The notes: a model not told the origin generated them from the letters alone. A DNA stretch of 64,000 bases from Brumimicrobium oceani (GCF_003143775.1 NZ_QFRJ01000009.1:62001-126000), one strand, 5' to 3'. Shown: positions 19,332 to 29,084, numbered from the stretch's first letter. Made by a program: numbers and translations.

Positions 19332-20041
19332 TTAGTAAATTTGTACTTAAAAATTGCAAATATAATTTTAATTCCTGCCATTACCGCACCTTTTATTGTT
19401 CCACTTACTTTTGAAACTCCAATTCGGGCTTTATAATTGACTGGAACTTCGCAATATTTCATCTTTTTTTGAGCTGCTTTTATCTGCATTTCAATTGTCC
19501 AACCATAGGTTTTATCGCTCATCCCGAGCTTTTTATAACTTTCAAAACGCATTGCTCTAAAGGGACCAAGGTCGGTGTAATTTACACCATAAAATATTTT
19601 CAACAATTTTGAAGCCAACCAATTACCAAAATGCTGGGGAAGCGTCATTGAACCTTTTTCTCGATTTCCTAAAGCACGTGAGCCAATGACTAAATCCATG
19701 TTTTTGTGATAGATAGGTGCAACAATTTCAGGAAGCTGTTCTGGATAATCTGAATAATCTCCGTCCAGAAAAACGATAGTTTCCCCTTTCAACTCCTCAA
19801 CCAATGCACATCCTTTCAAACACGCCCAACCATAGCCTTTTCTGGCTTCAAATAAAGCGGTTGCACCTAAAGACTCTACCACTTTTTGAGTATTGTCTGT
19901 AGAGTTATTATTGACTACAATTACGTTTTTTCGAGGAACAAGTGGAATAGCTTCTATTACTTTTCCAATAGACTGCTCTTCATTAAAAGCAGGAATTACA
20001 ACAAAAACTTTAGTGTAATCAATTTCATTGATTTGTGTCAT
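19328..20041 (-). CDS. GT2 glycosyltransferase, dolichol/polyprenyl-phosphate mannosyltransferase-like
   Basis: 237 residues. The GT2 core begins VFVVIPAFNEEQSIGKVIEA (about 12-31), followed by VNNNSTDNT and the metal-binding FLDGDYSDYPEQ near residue 90. GSRALGNREKGSM and YTDLGPFRAMR are typical of DPM1-like enzymes. A short C-terminal hydrophobic segment (GAVMAGIKIIFAIFKY) could associate with the membrane. Such enzymes charge polyprenyl phosphate with a hexose from a nucleotide sugar. It overlaps the next GT2 gene by four bases and follows the Fe-S membrane protein gene by 62 bp. Confidence 0.85.
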   Translation of the reverse strand: MTQINEIDYTKVFVVIPAFNEEQSIGKVIEAIPLVPRKNVIVVNNNSTDNTQKVVESLGATALFEARKGYGWACLKGCALVEELKGETIVFLDGDYSDYPEQLPEIVAPIYHKNMDLVIGSRALGNREKGSMTLPQHFGNWLASKLLKIFYGVNYTDLGPFRAMRFESYKKLGMSDKTYGWTIEMQIKAAQKKMKYCEVPVNYKARIGVSKVSGTIKGAVMAGIKIIFAIFKYKFTK

Positions 20042-20103
20042 TTAATATTGAAGTAAGTTTAGTTTAAACCGCAAACATAGCAAATATCCGACAAGTCAAT
20101 TGC

Positions 20104-21711
20104 TTATCTTCGCAATGTTGGATGGCCTTCATGCCCAATGATTATAGGATTGTCATTTACTCGTCCTTCCTCTGGCCCGTTTTCTAATTTCAAAACTCCT
20201 CGCGGACAAACTGAAGTACAAACACCACAACCAACACAAGCGGCCCTCACAATGTTTTGACCTTTTTGGGCATAAGCTCTCACGTCAATACCCTGCTCGC
20301 AATAAGTTGAACAGTTTCCGCAAGAAATACATTGGCCGCCATTGGTTGTAATTCTAAATCTTGATTTGAATCTTTGTATGATTCCCATATACCCCGCCAT
20401 TGGACAACCAAATCGACACCAAACCCGATTTCCGAGTAAAGGATAAAAGCCGACTCCAACGATTCCAGAGAAAATTGCACCAACGAAAAATCCATATCCT
20501 TTTTTGATGGTATTGCTGTTTATTCCAAATGCTTGAGAGCTGTTTCCGAGATAACTGAATAACATTGAAATGATCATCACCATTCCAATTACAGCGCCCA
20601 CCAGCATGAAATTTCTTGACTTTCCTTTTCCTTTAAAATACAAGAAGAGGAATAACAAAACCGCCAATCCGAGCAATCCGAAAAGCAAACTATAACCTAC
20701 CCACGCTGGGAAATACATCATGAGTTTAAACTCTGATTTAGAAAAATAGGAATACATTACGGCAACGGTCATTAACATTACAAAAACCATAATTGAATGC
20801 ACCAACCACCTTTCAATTTTCCATGCTTTTATAGATTTATCCGACAAGTGCCTAAAATTATCTCCAGCTGTTTCTGCCAATCCACCGCAACCGCAAAACC
20901 AAGAACAATACCAACGTTTCCCCACGAGATAAGTCACAAAAGGAGTCACAATTAAGAAGAGAATTATTCCCCAAACCATATAGGCTACTCCCAAAGGTTG
21001 ATTTTCTGGAGCAATTCTAGCATCAATTCTGTATCCGGTGAGAAAATCCGAATTTAAAGGCCAAGCATTTACTGGGTTTAAAGAATAATAACCTCCAGCC
21101 GTTGCATTTAGCCCTTCTAAAACATAAGGTAAAATGTAGGCCAAAACCAATTGTGAAAACATGACCACCACTGTTCTGATAAAATGGTATCTGTTTTTTC
21201 GGTATTTATACATGAACTTCACACCTAAAAATACAATGGCGACAGTATAAAAGGTTCCGTATAAAAACCATTTATCTGCTGGAGCACCTCTCATAAATTG
21301 GCTCAAAGGATCAAACAAAGCAACAGTTCCTTCGTTGGCTCCTTTTGCCCCTGTTCCATCTCCAAACCAATCGCCATACCAATACAAGCAAACATAAAAT
21401 AAGGTCAGAATTATTGCACCTATCCAACCTAAAGCACCTCGATTGGTGAGCGAATTAAAATAAACGCCGTTATTTTTAATTCCTGCAGGAAGTCCTTTAT
21501 ATGTTCCGATAGCGTAGAGCACCGGTCCAGCTGAAAATCCAAATAAAAGGATGAATAAATACAACCAATTCGGAGTTAATGTTAAACCCGTTAACCAGGT
21601 CAAAAGAAGAATAAACAAGGAAATTGCACCTAATGTTAAACCCAGTTTTTGCATCAGGTTTAAATTCTGTGTTTTATCTCCTGCGATAGAGTAATTTATT
21701 GTCGTTCCCAT
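20104..21711 (-). CDS. Polytopic membrane 4Fe-4S protein of the NosR/NapH/CcoG type
   Basis: 535 residues with about nine membrane segments. Two loop motifs, WYCSWFCGCGG and VWCRFGCPMAG, are the CxxxCP-like motifs of the NapH/NosR/CcoG family. Two ferredoxin-type 4Fe-4S motifs lie near the C-terminus: CISCGNCSTYCEQG from residue 461 and CVGCGVCTSVCPRG from 492. The second cysteine motif of the first cluster lacks the usual following Pro. Family members pass electrons across or along the inner membrane to periplasmic or copper-site partners. It is separated by 3 bp from the upstream FAD oxidoreductase gene, which probably feeds it electrons (inference). No nitrous-oxide or nitrate reductase is in the window. 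Confidence 0.82.
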   Translation of the reverse strand: MGTTINYSIAGDKTQNLNLMQKLGLTLGAISLFILLLTWLTGLTLTPNWLYLFILLFGFSAGPVLYAIGTYKGLPAGIKNNGVYFNSLTNRGALGWIGAIILTLFYVCLYWYGDWFGDGTGAKGANEGTVALFDPLSQFMRGAPADKWFLYGTFYTVAIVFLGVKFMYKYRKNRYHFIRTVVVMFSQLVLAYILPYVLEGLNATAGGYYSLNPVNAWPLNSDFLTGYRIDARIAPENQPLGVAYMVWGIILFLIVTPFVTYLVGKRWYCSWFCGCGGLAETAGDNFRHLSDKSIKAWKIERWLVHSIMVFVMLMTVAVMYSYFSKSEFKLMMYFPAWVGYSLLFGLLGLAVLLFLFLYFKGKGKSRNFMLVGAVIGMVMIISMLFSYLGNSSQAFGINSNTIKKGYGFFVGAIFSGIVGVGFYPLLGNRVWCRFGCPMAGYMGIIQRFKSRFRITTNGGQCISCGNCSTYCEQGIDVRAYAQKGQNIVRAACVGCGVCTSVCPRGVLKLENGPEEGRVNDNPIIIGHEGHPTLRR

Positions 21712-21714
21712 GAT

Positions 21715-23055
21715 TTATACTTTATCTTTCATTAATTTTCCCCACCATTTCTTTGGTGCAAGCTCTACTTTTTCATCAAACTCTTGATTAAAGGATTCAA
21801 CGATTTCTTTCTCGAAATGCTTAAAGAATTCGGGTTCAAAATTGGCAGTTTTTAGGTATTTCAAAACATGTTGAATAGTCGCTTTTTCATTAAGCCATTT
21901 TTCAAATAACTCATGTCTTAACCGCAATCCGAAAGTATTTATCCCTTTAAATTCTTTTGAATCCTTATCAAATACGAAATGCAATAGCACCTCTTCTTTG
22001 TCATTTTTCCAGATAAAACTAGTTTCATTATCTTTGGGTTTTGCCCAAACTCTGCCATAGGTCTGGTACTCTAAATCAAAGAATTTAGCGGAATTAAACC
22101 AATGACTAGGCTGATAATTGAGTTTGTTCCCTACAATTGTTTGTGCTACAGTCTCTCCCATCATTCGGCCTGTATACCAAACTTGTTCTACCGGACCTCG
22201 GTCGTTAATGGGTGTTCTAAATTGTGCGCAATCTCCAATGGCATAAACGTCTTTTTGATTGGTAGACAAATCTGGATTGACTAAAATCCCTTTGTCTGTT
22301 TCCAATTCGCTTTTTTTTAAGAAATCAATGTTTGGACTTACGCCCGCAGCCAAGCCTACAAATTGACAAGGAATTATTTTTCCTGACTTGGTTTTAATTT
22401 CTTTTACTCTTTTGGAATTATCGGGAATAATTTCGTCTAGCTCTTCCTCAAAAAGCAAAGTTAATCCGTGATGCCTATTTAAATGTTGGGTTACAAAATT
22501 ACTATCGGACTCTGGAAGTGCATTTCCCCAAAAAGTTTTTTCACGAATTAAAAATGTAACATTAATGTTTCTAGAAAGTAACATTTCTGCCATTTCTACA
22601 CCAATTAATCCGCCTCCCACTAAAACAGCTTCACTTATTCCTCGGGTGTTTTGTTCCATCAAGTCCAAATCCTTTTTGGAATAAAGTCCTTGAACACCAT
22701 GAAAATCTTGTCCTTTCCAACCAAATTTGTTGGGCTTAGAACCTGTGGCTAAAATTAATTGGTCGTAATGAATGGGAGGAGTTTGAAGTAATTTCAGGGT
22801 TTTAGATTGAAAATCTACCTCATCTACATAGTCTTCAATTAAATCGATTCTGTTCTTTTTCCAAAAATGATTTTCATAAGGCTGAATATCTTCAAACCGC
22901 ATGTGTCCCATGTAAACATACATAAGTGCAGTTCTGGAAAAAAAGTATTTTGATTCTGAGGAAATAATCGTAATTCTTTTATCCGATTTTTTTCGGATAT
23001 GCCGAGCAGCTGTCACCCCAGCAATTCCATTTCCAATTATTACGACATGTTCCAT
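21715..23055 (-). CDS. FAD-dependent pyridine-nucleotide-disulfide-type oxidoreductase
   Basis: 446 residues from ATG 23055 (MEHVVIIGNGIAG). The frame extends three codons further to a TTG, but the ATG places the Rossmann GxGxxG loop at residues 8-13 as usual. A second dinucleotide-binding motif (VLVGGGLIGVEMAEMLL) binds NAD(P)H, and YAIGDCAQF is the FAD-contacting motif near residue 270. The layout matches rubredoxin/ferredoxin reductase or NirB-N-terminal-like proteins, with an extra C-terminal domain of about 130 residues. There is no redox CxxC. It is coupled to the membrane Fe-S gene (3 bp gap), suggesting a NAD(P)H-to-Fe-S electron path. Confidence 0.82.
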   Translation of the reverse strand: MEHVVIIGNGIAGVTAARHIRKKSDKRITIISSESKYFFSRTALMYVYMGHMRFEDIQPYENHFWKKNRIDLIEDYVDEVDFQSKTLKLLQTPPIHYDQLILATGSKPNKFGWKGQDFHGVQGLYSKKDLDLMEQNTRGISEAVLVGGGLIGVEMAEMLLSRNINVTFLIREKTFWGNALPESDSNFVTQHLNRHHGLTLLFEEELDEIIPDNSKRVKEIKTKSGKIIPCQFVGLAAGVSPNIDFLKKSELETDKGILVNPDLSTNQKDVYAIGDCAQFRTPINDRGPVEQVWYTGRMMGETVAQTIVGNKLNYQPSHWFNSAKFFDLEYQTYGRVWAKPKDNETSFIWKNDKEEVLLHFVFDKDSKEFKGINTFGLRLRHELFEKWLNEKATIQHVLKYLKTANFEPEFFKHFEKEIVESFNQEFDEKVELAPKKWWGKLMKDKV

Positions 23056-23064
23056 GATTATCAA

Positions 23065-23489
23065 TTTTATTGTGACGAGAGAATCTACATCCTTACAATA
23101 TTAGAATAAAAAATGGAAAATGGAAGTTTGAGCTAATTATTAACTAGGAAAGTCTTTAAATAAACAAAGTACATGATCGTTCAGTTCCTTCTAAGTCTAA
23201 AAAGGAAATTATTTTCGAAACGAATTCTATACAGTTAAAGCAATTCAGCAAATTATTTACAAAATTGGAGTTTAGGTTTTAAGAATCAAGACTCAATCAA
23301 AACCATTTGAGTAAGTGCCAAAATGTTACATTTTCACTGTATTTGGTACAAATTCAAACACAAATGAGTATGTCAAAAATGGTTGTTGCTAGAATATGAG
23401 AAATTTATACAGGAATTCTTACAACTTGGGGATTAACTGAAAATAAATACAGCAAAGCGATAGTGACAAATAGTTTAACGAAGGATTGT
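23065..23489. other. Intergenic region without recognised features
   Basis: About 425 AT-rich bases upstream of the FAD oxidoreductase gene. It must contain that operon's promoter, but I found no convincing TAnnTTTG with a matching TTTG, and no coding frame. Confidence 0.4.
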
Positions 23490-23539
23490 TTGTTTGCATT
23501 GTAGAGACACAATGCATTGCGCCTCTACAATGCAAACAA
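23490..23539. repeat. 50-bp near-perfect palindrome centred on ATGCAT
   Basis: The left arm (23490-23514, TTGTTTGCATTGTAGAG then ACACAATG) and right arm (23515-23539) are reverse complements with two mismatches and no loop. It ends 2 bp after the stop of the minus-strand gene at 23542, so its transcript could act as a terminator, though without a T-tract. The GTAGAGNCNCAATGCATTG core looks like a dispersed Bacteroidota repeat; only one copy is in this window. Confidence 0.75.
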
Positions 23540-23541
23540 CC

Positions 23542-24621
23542 CTACTCCTGATAAGTAAATCCATTTTTAAAGAAAACATAATTTCCTTTGTTCACCTGAA
23601 CACGTACGGTATTTCCATTCACTTCAAAAGGCGCTCCTGATAAATTACTCACTATTTCCACTTCATTATTGTGAAACACTGAAACTCCACCATTTAAATT
23701 TCTGAATGCCACAATCCCCTCTCTGATCTTGTATTCATCAGGAATATAGTTTGCGATTTCGTAGCGTGTACCGTTATTGTAGGTATACAAAACCCCGTTT
23801 TCTCCCCAAACTACCATGGTTCTAAAAACTTCATAAAACTGCGGATAAGAACTCAGTGTTATTAATTCGCCATCAATATAGGCCTTGAGGTTATTGTTCC
23901 TGTCTGTGTAAACAAACTGGTCATACCCTGCTTTATAATTCATCACCATTGTAGGCTCAACATCGAGCACTTCATCTTGAAAAGCAACGGCAAAAGACTG
24001 ATTAAATGGATCATTAAAAGTAACAAGATTTGCCCCCGCAGCAAAGTTTATCGCCTCATTAAACACCCCTAATTCAATAATTTCTCCTCGAATAAAAGCA
24101 TAATGAACATTCCCATTTCCACGAAAGGCTACGGTATTACTGCCTATAGTTTGAGGAAAATACAAATCAGAAATACTATAAAATAAATCATGAATTTCAC
24201 CTTTATAATAAACGCGGATTACGTTATCTCTTAGGTCTTCAAAAACCACCAAACTGTCGGAAACTTCATAATTTCTTCCAAACAATGTTAGATCATAAAT
24301 TCGTCCGTTATCCCAAACAGAAACAACAGGCCCCGTATTCCAAGCGACTAGATTTATTCCAATCTTGTAATCATTGGCAAGTCCAGTTAATTTTTCATTT
24401 GTTTTTCCATCATAAACAAACAAATCTCTTTTGTTATCTATGAAAGCAATTAATTCCTCCGAGTATTTATAATCAATCGGTTTTAAATGATCCAATTGTC
24501 TTGTTTGGCCCTCATGAAAACTTTTAAAATAATCTCGATTGTCCAAAAGAGGAAAAACCCTTTGGGCATTTAACTGAAAAGATATTAAAATAAGAATAAG
24601 TAAACTGCCTTTTTGAATCAT
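23542..24621 (-). CDS. Secreted repeat protein of unknown function, probable beta-propeller
   Basis: 359 residues from ATG 24621, where a clean signal peptide begins (IQKGSLLILILISFQLNAQ). An upstream ATG at 24651 lies inside a terminator hairpin and is rejected. The mature part is made of about nine repeats of roughly 40 residues with a pattern of Val-x-Phe-Arg, Asn-Gly, Val-x-Val-Phe/Tyr, then Gly-Glu (for example VAFRGNGNVHYAFIRGEIIE and VAFRNLNGGVSVFHNNEVEI). This suggests a beta-propeller or similar beta-repeat fold. There is no T9SS tail, so it is probably periplasmic or outer-membrane associated. Family not recognised. Confidence 0.75.
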   Translation of the reverse strand: MIQKGSLLILILISFQLNAQRVFPLLDNRDYFKSFHEGQTRQLDHLKPIDYKYSEELIAFIDNKRDLFVYDGKTNEKLTGLANDYKIGINLVAWNTGPVVSVWDNGRIYDLTLFGRNYEVSDSLVVFEDLRDNVIRVYYKGEIHDLFYSISDLYFPQTIGSNTVAFRGNGNVHYAFIRGEIIELGVFNEAINFAAGANLVTFNDPFNQSFAVAFQDEVLDVEPTMVMNYKAGYDQFVYTDRNNNLKAYIDGELITLSSYPQFYEVFRTMVVWGENGVLYTYNNGTRYEIANYIPDEYKIREGIVAFRNLNGGVSVFHNNEVEIVSNLSGAPFEVNGNTVRVQVNKGNYVFFKNGFTYQE

Positions 24622-24637
24622 AATTGTTTGAGTATAA

Positions 24638-24667
24638 AAAAGGGTGCTCATTAGTGAACACCCTTTT
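24638..24667 (-). terminator. Rho-independent terminator of the minus-strand subtilase gene
   Basis: The stem AAAAGGGTG (24638-24646) / CACCCTTTT (24659-24667) has extra TCA/TGA pairing in the loop. On the minus strand it is followed by a run of six T. It lies 141 bp after the subtilase stop and just before the start of the secreted repeat protein gene. Confidence 0.85.
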
Positions 24668-24807
24668 AATATTTAGTTTTTGTCATCTACTGATTTCTTT
24701 ATTTCAAGAACCAATGGATTAAGATATGTCAGGAATGAATCCTGAGTTTTTCAATGAAACTGTACCTAATCATAAGCTTAGCACAAACATCGAAATCTTA
24801 AGACAAA

Positions 24808-26403
24808 CTATTTCTTTTCTGTTGTTCTCTCTTTTGCCAATTCAACAGCTGCTTTTACGTTTACAACTTTTCCGTATCTAGACAAATTATCAAACCTCAC
24901 TAAATCATCAGATCCCGGTACTTTTTGGTAAGTATCTCCAAAGTAATCTCCTGAATCAAGAATGATTTGACGAACTTCAGCCATTGTTAAAGAAGGGAAG
25001 TATCCTTTCAACAAAGCTGCAACACCTGCTACCATTGGAGAGGCCATAGACGTCCCGTTGATTGCTTGGTATTCGTTATCTGGGAAAGTATTGTAAATTT
25101 CATAACCTGGTGCAAAAATATCTACTTGGTCTTTACCATAGTTTGAGAATCTTGCCGCCAATTCCTCTTCATGAACACGAGTAGATGCTCCAATGGTCAA
25201 TAAGTGTGTAAATGGATATTTTTGGAAATCATATTTCACTGCTGGGAAATTGCTATTTACTGCCAAATCATTTGCAGAGTTTCCTGCAGCGTGAACAAAA
25301 AGAACATCGTTTTCTTGTGCATACGTGATTGCTTCATAAACTGCTACTGGAAGGCTTGAGTAAGATTTCCCAAATGAACCGTTAATGATTTTCGCTCCAT
25401 TATCTACCGCATAACGAATAGCTAAAGCGATATCTTTATCAAACTCATCTCCATCTGGAACAGCTCTCAAAGACATTAAAACAGCGTTATCTGCCACACC
25501 GTCTCCTCCTAAATCATTTCCGCGAGTTGCCGCTACAATACCACCAACATGAGTTCCGTGCAATGCATCCGGACCTTCGTAGTCATTGTTACCGTAATCT
25601 GTGTCAGTGATGTCATAAATATCATCTCCAATTAGCGCTCTTTCATCTAAATCTGGATTATAATGCCCATCAATCATTCCTTGTAGCTGATTGATTTGTT
25701 TGTCTAAAACCTCTGCATTTAAATCTCCTGAAAGCAATTGAAGACCAATTTGCTTCATTTGCTCTTGCTGCGGTCCATCAGTTTTCCATTTTTTCAATGA
25801 CTTTTCATCATATTCTTCCACTTCCATCATGTTAGCAATCATTCCCGGAAGATTAGGAAGCATTTGATCTCTGAACTGCTCAGTTTGTTCAATAATCGAT
25901 TTATATTTTTCTCGATTAGATTCTACTGATTCTTTTGTCTCTAAATAAAGCGCGTAATCTTCAGCGTCTTCACTTTTTACATCTGAAGAATCTACATCCT
26001 CAAATCTAGGCTTTAACTCAGCGTAAATTCTAGTAACATTTAAACGTGCTGTGTTTATGTTTTCACCGTCCTTGTTTCCAAGAAAATTCCATCCGTGAAT
26101 ATCATCGATGTAGCCATTATTGTCATCATCAATTCCGTTTCCTGGAATTTCACCTTTGTTTACCCAGATTTTCCCTTGTAAATCTTCATGTTCGACATCA
26201 ATTCCTGAATCGATAATCGCCACGACAACTGTTTCTGGTGTCATATTCTTAAGCTTCTTATAAGCTTTGTCTGTCGACATTCCAGTTTTACTAGAGTTGT
26301 ACCAGTTTAATACTTTTTTATCTACTTGCGCAGTTGCTGTAGAAAAGTAAGCTCCTAAAAGAGCAGGAAGCATTATCCTTAAAAATATTCTTTTCATATT
26401 CAT
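24808..26403 (-). CDS. S8 family subtilisin-like serine peptidase with helical insertion
   Basis: 531 residues. The signal peptide ends near STATAQ; Met3 is an equally good start. The catalytic triad is Asp65 (VAIIDSGID), His282 (LHGTHVGGIV) and Ser452 (NGTSMASPMVAG), with the oxyanion Asn in HAAGNSAND. Between Asp and His lies about 160 residues of charged, mostly helical sequence (115-275, e.g. ESNREKYKSIIEQTEQFRDQ), far longer than in classical subtilisins. There is no propeptide domain of normal length and no T9SS tail, so it is probably periplasmic or outer-membrane bound. It diverges from a second subtilase gene, with 111 bp between the two starts, and ends at the terminator at 24638. 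Confidence 0.9.
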   Translation of the reverse strand: MNMKRIFLRIMLPALLGAYFSTATAQVDKKVLNWYNSSKTGMSTDKAYKKLKNMTPETVVVAIIDSGIDVEHEDLQGKIWVNKGEIPGNGIDDDNNGYIDDIHGWNFLGNKDGENINTARLNVTRIYAELKPRFEDVDSSDVKSEDAEDYALYLETKESVESNREKYKSIIEQTEQFRDQMLPNLPGMIANMMEVEEYDEKSLKKWKTDGPQQEQMKQIGLQLLSGDLNAEVLDKQINQLQGMIDGHYNPDLDERALIGDDIYDITDTDYGNNDYEGPDALHGTHVGGIVAATRGNDLGGDGVADNAVLMSLRAVPDGDEFDKDIALAIRYAVDNGAKIINGSFGKSYSSLPVAVYEAITYAQENDVLFVHAAGNSANDLAVNSNFPAVKYDFQKYPFTHLLTIGASTRVHEEELAARFSNYGKDQVDIFAPGYEIYNTFPDNEYQAINGTSMASPMVAGVAALLKGYFPSLTMAEVRQIILDSGDYFGDTYQKVPGSDDLVRFDNLSRYGKVVNVKAAVELAKERTTEKK

Positions 26404-26514
26404 TTTTATTTACCCGTTGAAATTAACGCAAAAGTTGAAATTAATCCACAATTTTACGATATTTATTGTTTGTAAGACGATTTTCGTCTCTTAATAGGTC
26501 AAATACTTAAACAA

Positions 26515-29058
26515 ATGGTATTCCAAAAAATTATATTCTGCGTATTCTTAGTACTAAGTCCCATGGCTGTTCTTTCCCAAAAGTTAGGCTTTAAGGAAGT
26601 TGCAGAGAAAAATCCCAATTTAAAAATTCCTTTTACGCTTGAAAATACAAACGAAAATAGAGGCTTTTTAGAAAGGGAAGGTATTGTTATTAAAAGAAAA
26701 ACAGACAATTGGATCTATATTACAGCATCTGCCGCTTGGATTTCGAGAAACTTGAAAGCAAAGAAAATCAATGATTTTTACTTCGAATATGCTCCGCCCT
26801 CTTTACTAGATGATACCGCACGTGTGATGCACGATGTAGATCCCGTGCACAACGGCAACACTCCTCTCATCGACAGTTATACTGGAAAAGGTGTGATTAT
26901 TGGCTTGGTCGATGCTGGATTAGACCATACACACCCCGATTTTACAGATGTCTATGGAAACAACAGAGTTATTCGCTATTGGGATCAGTCCGTAACTAAC
27001 CCTACAAACTCTCCTGCGCCCTATAATTATGGGCAAATATGGTACGCCAATGAAATTCAAAATGGAACAATCACAAGCAATGAAGAGTCTGGTGGTCATG
27101 GTTCCTCTGTAACGGGTATTTGCGCTGGAAACGGATTGGCCAACGGAAAAAATAAAGGAATGGCTCCTGAGGCGGATATTATATTCGTTGAGACTAATTT
27201 TAACCTACCCAATTGGACATTAACAGTAGCTGATGCTTGTGACTTTATTTTTAAGGTAGCCGACAGCTTGAACAAACCCGCTGTGATCAATTTAAGCGTT
27301 GGAAGTTACTTAGGTAGCCATGATGGTAAAGATCCCGCAGCAGAATTAATGGATGTTTTGCTCAGCGAAAAAAATGGACGAATTATCATTTGCGCAGCAG
27401 GAAATTCTGGAAATACGGAAGATTATCACGCCCAGCAAACGATGAATGTCAGCGATACAAATTTTATTTGGTTTGAAAATAATCCCAATGGAAATCTGGG
27501 AAACAATACAGCTTTTTTCGATTTATGGTCTGATGTTTCCGACGCACAATTCAGTTATTCCTTTGGTGCAAATAGACCCGGACCTTCTTATGCCAATGCA
27601 GCAGAGACCGTTTATCGTTTCGCGCAAATAAATGTTGGAACCCCTATCTTTGACACCTTATACAGCAGCAACGGAGATAGAATAGCCACTTTAGAAATTT
27701 ACACAGAATATGTTGCAGGAAATTATCACTTACAAGGCTTTTTCTCCAACATCGACTCAACGGATTACCTCATGCGCTTTAGCACAACAGGAGCAGGAAA
27801 ATACGATCTTTGGAGTGGCGCTTGGATGGGATTGAGCAAAATTGTAAAAACGATTCCTACAACGCTCGAATATCCGCCCATCGTTAATTATGTTTCTCCT
27901 GACAATGCACAGAGTATTGTTTCTTCATGGAATTGTTCGCCGAATGTGATTTCAGTTGCCAACTTAAGGGGAAGATTAGGGCACATTACAAATGCGGGAA
28001 CGCAATACTATCCGGGTGACATGACCACTCCAGGGAATATTTCACCCACCTCAAGCCGCGGACCTTCAAGAGATGGTGTAACTAAACCCGACATTAGTGC
28101 AGCAGGCGATGTAACTTTGGGGAGTGCGCCAATGTTTATGGTCGGAAATCCAGCCTTTGATACACAACTTGGTGTAGGAGGTTTTCACCTCAGAAATGGA
28201 GGTACTTCTATGGCCTCTCCTGTCGTTGCCGGAATTGCAGCCCTTTATTTGGAAAGATGCAAAAACAGCTCGTCGGCAGAATTTATGAATGACTTATTCG
28301 CAACAGCGGAGAGTGATTTGTTTACAGGAAGTACGCCAAATAACAGATTTGGTTATGGAAAGGTGAATGCTTTTGACTTATTAACCTATAAAAACGGAAA
28401 TCTTCAAATTTTAGGAGATTCTGCAATTTGTCAAATGCCAGTGCAACTCACCGCTAATATATCAATGCAAAATTATGAATGGTCAACAGGTGCGCTTTCA
28501 CCAGAAATAATCGTTTCGCAGCCAGACACCATTTCCTTAAGTGGAAGAGATCAGCAAGCTTGTAAGATTTATTCCGACACCCTCATTATAGTGCAAGGAA
28601 GTCCCTTACAAAATCCGACGATTCAGCAGTTAGGAAATTCCCTGATTTCTAGTAATGCCCCAAATTATCAATGGTACTTGAACGACAACCCCATAAATGG
28701 CGCTACTTTACAAACCTACACTCCCGCAGAAATAGGTTATTATAGCGTTGCTGTCCAAGGGCCAGATAATTGTAAAAGTTTTTCTAACGCTTTGGAATGG
28801 ACATTGAATATTGAAAAAGAACATAAAGCGGACATACAATTGTATCCTAACCCAGCCAAAAACTCTTTTAATATTCATGCAAAAGGCACAATTATTCGAG
28901 GAATTGTGATTACTTCAGCAACAGGGCAAATAATTAAATCTCAACAAACAAATAATTCAAAAATACAAGTAGAAATAGGTACTTTATCCAGTGGTGCTTA
29001 CCTCATAAAAATAGAAACAGAGTATGGAAGTAAAGTCTTACCGTTTTTTAAACAATAG
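26515..29058 (+). CDS. S8 family serine peptidase with T9SS type A sorting domain
   Basis: 847 residues. The signal peptide ends near VLSQK. A propeptide-like region (about 25-105) precedes the catalytic domain with Asp133 (IGLVDAGLDHTH, Ala in place of the usual Ser/Thr after Asp), His195 (SGGHGSSVTG) and Ser565 (GGTSMASPVVAG). The region between His and Ser carries a long insertion, as in CspA/lantibiotic-type subtilases. An Ig-like stretch follows, then a C-terminal Por secretion tail (last 75 residues, starting near IQLYPNPAKNSFNIH and ending VLPFFKQ). It should be exported by the type IX system to the surface or medium. It diverges from the other subtilase gene. Confidence 0.9.
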   Translation: MVFQKIIFCVFLVLSPMAVLSQKLGFKEVAEKNPNLKIPFTLENTNENRGFLEREGIVIKRKTDNWIYITASAAWISRNLKAKKINDFYFEYAPPSLLDDTARVMHDVDPVHNGNTPLIDSYTGKGVIIGLVDAGLDHTHPDFTDVYGNNRVIRYWDQSVTNPTNSPAPYNYGQIWYANEIQNGTITSNEESGGHGSSVTGICAGNGLANGKNKGMAPEADIIFVETNFNLPNWTLTVADACDFIFKVADSLNKPAVINLSVGSYLGSHDGKDPAAELMDVLLSEKNGRIIICAAGNSGNTEDYHAQQTMNVSDTNFIWFENNPNGNLGNNTAFFDLWSDVSDAQFSYSFGANRPGPSYANAAETVYRFAQINVGTPIFDTLYSSNGDRIATLEIYTEYVAGNYHLQGFFSNIDSTDYLMRFSTTGAGKYDLWSGAWMGLSKIVKTIPTTLEYPPIVNYVSPDNAQSIVSSWNCSPNVISVANLRGRLGHITNAGTQYYPGDMTTPGNISPTSSRGPSRDGVTKPDISAAGDVTLGSAPMFMVGNPAFDTQLGVGGFHLRNGGTSMASPVVAGIAALYLERCKNSSSAEFMNDLFATAESDLFTGSTPNNRFGYGKVNAFDLLTYKNGNLQILGDSAICQMPVQLTANISMQNYEWSTGALSPEIIVSQPDTISLSGRDQQACKIYSDTLIIVQGSPLQNPTIQQLGNSLISSNAPNYQWYLNDNPINGATLQTYTPAEIGYYSVAVQGPDNCKSFSNALEWTLNIEKEHKADIQLYPNPAKNSFNIHAKGTIIRGIVITSATGQIIKSQQTNNSKIQVEIGTLSSGAYLIKIETEYGSKVLPFFKQ

Positions 29059-29084
29059 TAAGGCTTGAATTATTATATTCTTTC

